Assembly: GCA_030695025.1 (NCBI GenBank)
Contig: JAUYTX010000097.1
Coordinates: 1-33,141 of the forward strand
DNA: 33,141 nt
Source of the DNA: Bacteroidales bacterium
Lineage (GTDB): Bacteria > Bacteroidota > Bacteroidia > Bacteroidales > UBA932
Direction: 5' to 3'
The notes below the pieces were generated by a model. It worked only from the letters and a program-made list of their open reading frames with translations. It was not told where the DNA came from and did no database searches. Below, piece after piece: positions 30,296-33,141 of this stretch; position 1 is the first letter of the stretch, and every line of letters starts with the position of its first letter. Both the position numbers and the translations under genes were made by a program.

Positions 30296-32059
30296 ATGGG
30301 AAATATTAAAGTCAAAATAGATAATGTTGAGGTAGAGGTTAAAAGAGGCTCTACCATCTACCAGGCAGCAAAGCAAATCGGAATAGACATTCCGGTTCTC
30401 TGCTATATGAATCTTAACCACATGCAGATTGAGAACCGTCCGGGAGGATGCCGTATATGTGTTGTGGAAGTCGAAGGAAGAAAAAATCTTGCTCCTTCAT
30501 GCTCTACCGATTGTTTTGATGGTATGGTTGTAAAAACCAAGAGCATCAGGGTACTGAACGCAAGAAAAACAGTTCTTGAACTGATTCTTTCTGACCACCC
30601 GCCAAAATGTCTTGTTTGTTCATCTTCAGGTAAATGTGACCTGCAGGAGCTAGCACAGCGTTTCGGTATCAGAGAGGTTCACATGGTTGAAAATGCTGAG
30701 GTATCAACTTACAGAAAAGATGCCTCTCCAGCACTTAACCGTGACATGGACAAATGTATCATGTGCCGCAGATGCGAAACTGTTTGCAACGATGTTCAGA
30801 CAGTGGGCGCTTTGAGTGCGGTTAACCGTGGTTTTATGTCTGTAGTTGCTCCTGCTTTTGAGCAGGATCTTGTAGATTCACCTTGTACTTTCTGCGGACA
30901 GTGTGTGGCAGTTTGTCCTACAGGTGCACTTACTCCTTACGATGACACCCCAATGATTATAAGAGCTCTTGCCGATCCTTCAAAAACCGTTATTGTTCAA
31001 ACAGCTCCTGCTGTTCGTGCAGCCCTTGGTGAAGAATTCGGATTAAATCCGGGAACACTTGTTACCGGCAAAATGGTGGCAGCTCTAAGGTCATTAGGTT
31101 TCGATAAGGTATTTGACACAGACTTTGCAGCTGACCTTACCATTATGGAAGAGGGTGCAGAGCTTCTAGACAGGATCACAAGATATGTTAACGGTGACAA
31201 GGAGGTTAAACTTCCAATCCTTACATCTTGCTGCCCGGCATGGGTTAACTTCTTTGAGGTTTACTTCCCGGATATGCTTGATGTTCCTTCAACTGCCCGT
31301 TCTCCTCAGCAGATGTTTGGCTCAATTGCCAAAACATATTATGCCGATCTTATTGGAGTGAAAAGAGAAGACCTTGTAGTTGTCTCAATCATGCCATGTC
31401 TTGCGAAGAAATTTGAGTGTCAGAGGGATGAGTTCAAGGTTGACGGAAATCCTGATGTTGATTACTCTATCTCTACAAGAGAGTTGGCATCACTTATTAA
31501 GGCGGCCAATATAAACTTTGACAAGCTTGAGGACGAGGAGTTTGATCTTCCAATGGGTGAATCAACAGGTGCGGGAGTTATCTTCGGTGTTACCGGTGGT
31601 GTAATCGAAGCAGCTGTACGTACAGCCTATGAAGTATTTACCGGAAATAAACTTAACAGAATCAATTTTGAAGAGTTACGCGGTCTGGCAGGTATTCGTA
31701 CTGCTACTATCTATTTTGGAGAGACTCCGATTCACATCGGTATAGCTCACCAACTTGGTAATGCCAGAAAATTGCTTAATGGCATCAGAGAGGGAAGGTA
31801 TAACTTCCACGCCATTGAAATCATGGCATGTCCGGGTGGCTGCATCGGTGGTGCAGGTCAGCCTCTACACCATGGTGATTCAAGCGTAATAAAGGCTCGT
31901 TACGAAGCAATATACAAAGAGGATACAGGCAAAACAATTCGCAAGTCTCATGAAAATCCTTATATAATAAAACTATATGAAGATTTTCTCGGCAAGCCGT
32001 TGAGTGAGAAATCACACCACCTGCTTCATACTCACTACTTTGACAAACATAAAATATAG
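30296..32059 (+). CDS. hydA: [FeFe] hydrogenase catalytic subunit HydA (bifurcating type)
   Basis: HydA makes or oxidises H2. The 587-residue product has an N-terminal [2Fe-2S] domain (Cys36, 52, 55, 69 or 73), the His/Cys3 [4Fe-4S] motif of the complex I G subunit (His101, Cys105, 108, 114), two [4Fe-4S] motifs (Cys154/157/160/164 and 197/200/203/207), and the H domain. All three H-cluster motifs are complete: TSCCPAW (310-316), MPCLAKKFE (366-374) and MACPGGC (510-516), followed by GGAGQP and the small-subunit-like tail. Cluster cysteines are 313, 368, 512 and 516, with Cys312 as proton relay. This architecture and hydB/hydC neighbours mark group A3-type electron-bifurcating enzymes. Maturases HydE/F/G are not in the window. 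Confidence 0.97.
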   Translation: MGNIKVKIDNVEVEVKRGSTIYQAAKQIGIDIPVLCYMNLNHMQIENRPGGCRICVVEVEGRKNLAPSCSTDCFDGMVVKTKSIRVLNARKTVLELILSDHPPKCLVCSSSGKCDLQELAQRFGIREVHMVENAEVSTYRKDASPALNRDMDKCIMCRRCETVCNDVQTVGALSAVNRGFMSVVAPAFEQDLVDSPCTFCGQCVAVCPTGALTPYDDTPMIIRALADPSKTVIVQTAPAVRAALGEEFGLNPGTLVTGKMVAALRSLGFDKVFDTDFAADLTIMEEGAELLDRITRYVNGDKEVKLPILTSCCPAWVNFFEVYFPDMLDVPSTARSPQQMFGSIAKTYYADLIGVKREDLVVVSIMPCLAKKFECQRDEFKVDGNPDVDYSISTRELASLIKAANINFDKLEDEEFDLPMGESTGAGVIFGVTGGVIEAAVRTAYEVFTGNKLNRINFEELRGLAGIRTATIYFGETPIHIGIAHQLGNARKLLNGIREGRYNFHAIEIMACPGGCIGGAGQPLHHGDSSVIKARYEAIYKEDTGKTIRKSHENPYIIKLYEDFLGKPLSEKSHHLLHTHYFDKHKI

Positions 32060-32065
32060 ACCGTT

Positions 32066-32542
32066 ATGAGTACTTTCAAATTACAAGATTGTCACAAGCA
32101 AACATTAAAAGATATCTGTAAGTCGTTTAACAACAATCCTGGCGAGCTTATCAGTGTTCTTCACAAGACACAGAGTGAGTTCGGATATCTTCCCGAAGCG
32201 ATTCAGCGTGAAATAGCAAATAACCTGAAAATTTCGGTTGCCAAGGTCTATGGTGTTGTCACTTTCTATTCATTCTTCACTATGACTCCAAAGGGCAAAT
32301 ACCCAATATCTGTTTGTACAGGTACTGCGTGTTATGTTCGCGGGGCTGAGAAGATTGTTGATGAACTTAAAGATCAACTTAAGATTAAAGTTGGCGGAGT
32401 TACTGAAGATGGTAAGTTTTCACTTGACTGCCTAAGGTGCGTTGGTGCCTGCGGTCTTGCTCCGGTAGTATTGATCGGTGAGAAGGTTTATGGCAGGGTT
32501 GAGGCTCACCAGATTAAAGGAATTCTGGAAAGCTACGAGTAG
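32066..32542 (+). CDS. hydC: [FeFe] hydrogenase subunit HydC (NuoE-like [2Fe-2S] protein)
   Basis: HydC is the NuoE-like subunit that, with HydB, forms the NAD(H)-oxidising arm. The 158-residue product has an N-terminal helical domain (about 10-60), then a thioredoxin-like fold with the [2Fe-2S] ligands in CTGTAC (Cys84 and 89) and CVGACG (Cys125 and 129). The linker SFFTMTPKGKY is family-typical. It begins six bases after the hydA stop, and is the last gene of the operon before the terminator at 32601. In many genomes hydC is the first gene of such operons; here it is last. Confidence 0.95.
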   Translation: MSTFKLQDCHKQTLKDICKSFNNNPGELISVLHKTQSEFGYLPEAIQREIANNLKISVAKVYGVVTFYSFFTMTPKGKYPISVCTGTACYVRGAEKIVDELKDQLKIKVGGVTEDGKFSLDCLRCVGACGLAPVVLIGEKVYGRVEAHQIKGILESYE

Positions 32543-32600
32543 TTCCTTCACCTATTTTGCGACAAAACAGGAATAAAGAACTTAACTGATAAATTTTGAT

Positions 32601-32637
32601 AGGGGCTGTCTAAAAAGTAGGCAGCCTCTGTTTATAT
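32601..32637 (+). terminator. Rho-independent terminator of the hydrogenase operon
   Basis: AGGGGCTGTC (32601-32610) pairs with GGCAGCCTCT (32620-32629) over 10 bp with two G-U pairs around a 9-nt loop, followed by GTTTATAT. It sits 58 nt after the hydC stop. The remaining gap to 32763 is AT-rich; I see no consensus promoter in it. Confidence 0.7.
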
Positions 32638-32763
32638 ATGCATTCGTCAAGAGTTTGTTAATTTATGTGAACTGTGCAAATAGTAAATAAAATTATGTAA
32701 CATACGGCTTATATAAAATCTTCACATTTGTTTTAAGATTATTTAAATTAAAAAACGAGTTTA

Positions 32764-33141
32764 ATGAAAACAAAAAAAATTTTAGCGGTATCAATGATTG
32801 CCGTCATAATGTTCAGTGGTTGTGCAACAATGAATAATAAAACTAAAGGTGGTTTAATAGGTGGTGGTGCCGGAGCTGCAGTAGGAGCAGGTATTGGAGC
32901 TCTTGTCGGAAACGGGAAAGGTGCTGTAATAGGAGCTGCAATTGGCGGAGTAGTGGGGGGAGGTGCCGGAATCCTTATTGGCAATAAGATGGATAAGCAG
33001 AAAGCCGAACTTGAGAGGATTGAAGGAGCTAAGGTTGAGCTTATTACTGATGCGAACAATCTAAAGGCAATAAAAGTAACATTCGATAATGGAATACTTT
33101 TTGCAACTGGCAGGAGTGAGTTGAATGCTACTTCAAAGTAT
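32764..33141 (+). CDS. OmpA-family lipoprotein with glycine zipper (partial, runs off the window)
   Basis: An open frame of 126 codons without a stop at the window edge. The product starts with a lipoprotein signal (MKTKKILAVSMIAVIM, lipobox FSGC, Cys20). Residues about 29-75 form a glycine zipper (GGLIGGGAGAAVGAGIGALVG and so on) that probably inserts in a membrane. After a charged linker (MDKQKAELERIEGA) the start of an OmpA/peptidoglycan-binding domain is seen (VTFDNGILFATGRSELNATSKY). Full-length relatives (YiaD type) are about 220 residues. It would tie the outer membrane to peptidoglycan. It is separated from the hydrogenase operon by a terminator and is probably unrelated to it. Confidence 0.9.
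   Translation, partial: MKTKKILAVSMIAVIMFSGCATMNNKTKGGLIGGGAGAAVGAGIGALVGNGKGAVIGAAIGGVVGGGAGILIGNKMDKQKAELERIEGAKVELITDANNLKAIKVTFDNGILFATGRSELNATSKY

Noticed and set aside
32601-32637. GGGGCTGTCTAAAAAGT-like sequence that resembles ends of some insertion sequences
   Set aside because: No second terminal repeat, no transposase and no target duplication nearby; it behaves as a terminator of the hydrogenase operon.
32748-33059. 103-codon minus-strand open frame rich in Pro/Ala/Ile
   Set aside because: It is the reverse reading of the glycine-zipper lipoprotein; its low-complexity composition comes from the GGN codons.

Overview
The window looks like a chromosomal segment of an anaerobic, fermentative member of the Bacteroidota, most likely Bacteroidales. 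The evidence is low G+C; an ECF sigma / FecR (with DUF4974) / STN-type TonB receptor cascade; DUF1460, DUF3822 and LytTR proteins typical of the phylum; promoters of the Bacteroidota type (TTG, about 19-20 bp, TAnnTTTG) in front of several genes and the tRNA; few Shine-Dalgarno sites; and a trimeric [FeFe] hydrogenase. I cannot name a genus. No insertion sequence, prophage or CRISPR array was recognised.

Layout. 1-1200: enoyl-ACP reductase (fabI) with a terminator. 1228-6000: a cell-surface signalling unit in four consecutive genes (ECF sigma factor, FecR anti-sigma factor, TonB-dependent receptor with STN domain, and a DUF2202 ferritin-like lipoprotein). 6019-6861 (minus): DUF1460 cysteine hydrolase. 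6994-10446: a 1150-residue protein, tentatively a pyrophosphate-dependent PEP carboxykinase. 10481-12034 (minus): LiaF-like membrane protein plus membrane-anchored LytTR regulator. 12265-13449: a lone DUF4143 ATPase with an unusual repeat-bearing promoter. 13492-13568 (minus): tRNA-Asp. 13646-15621 (minus): conserved hypothetical, DUF3822, rsmD. 15753-18418: nrnA and two FKBP-like lipoproteins. 18528-19832 (minus): acetyl-CoA hydrolase/CoA-transferase. 19939-22323: SAM hydroxide adenosyltransferase, mazG, tcdA.

22387-32542 is the most interesting part. A tightly packed row (GNAT-like protein, DRTGG protein, RsbW-like ATPase, a hydrogenase-like Fe-S protein, second DRTGG protein, PHP phosphoesterase, GHKL ATPase, sirtuin) leads into a four-gene [FeFe] hydrogenase operon ([2Fe-2S] protein, HydB, HydA, HydC). 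HydA has all H-cluster motifs, and HydB/HydC are NuoF/NuoE-like, so the complex should couple NADH and ferredoxin to H2 (electron bifurcation/confurcation). The hydrogenase-like protein upstream keeps only the four cluster cysteines and has lost the residues around the catalytic diiron site, as in putative H2 sensors. My inference is that the upstream row is a redox or H2 sensing and signalling module that controls the hydrogenase; how the signal travels is unknown.

The window ends inside a glycine-zipper/OmpA-type lipoprotein gene (32764 onward). All intergenic stretches are shorter than 300 bases; most hold a promoter, a terminator or a dyad, listed below.
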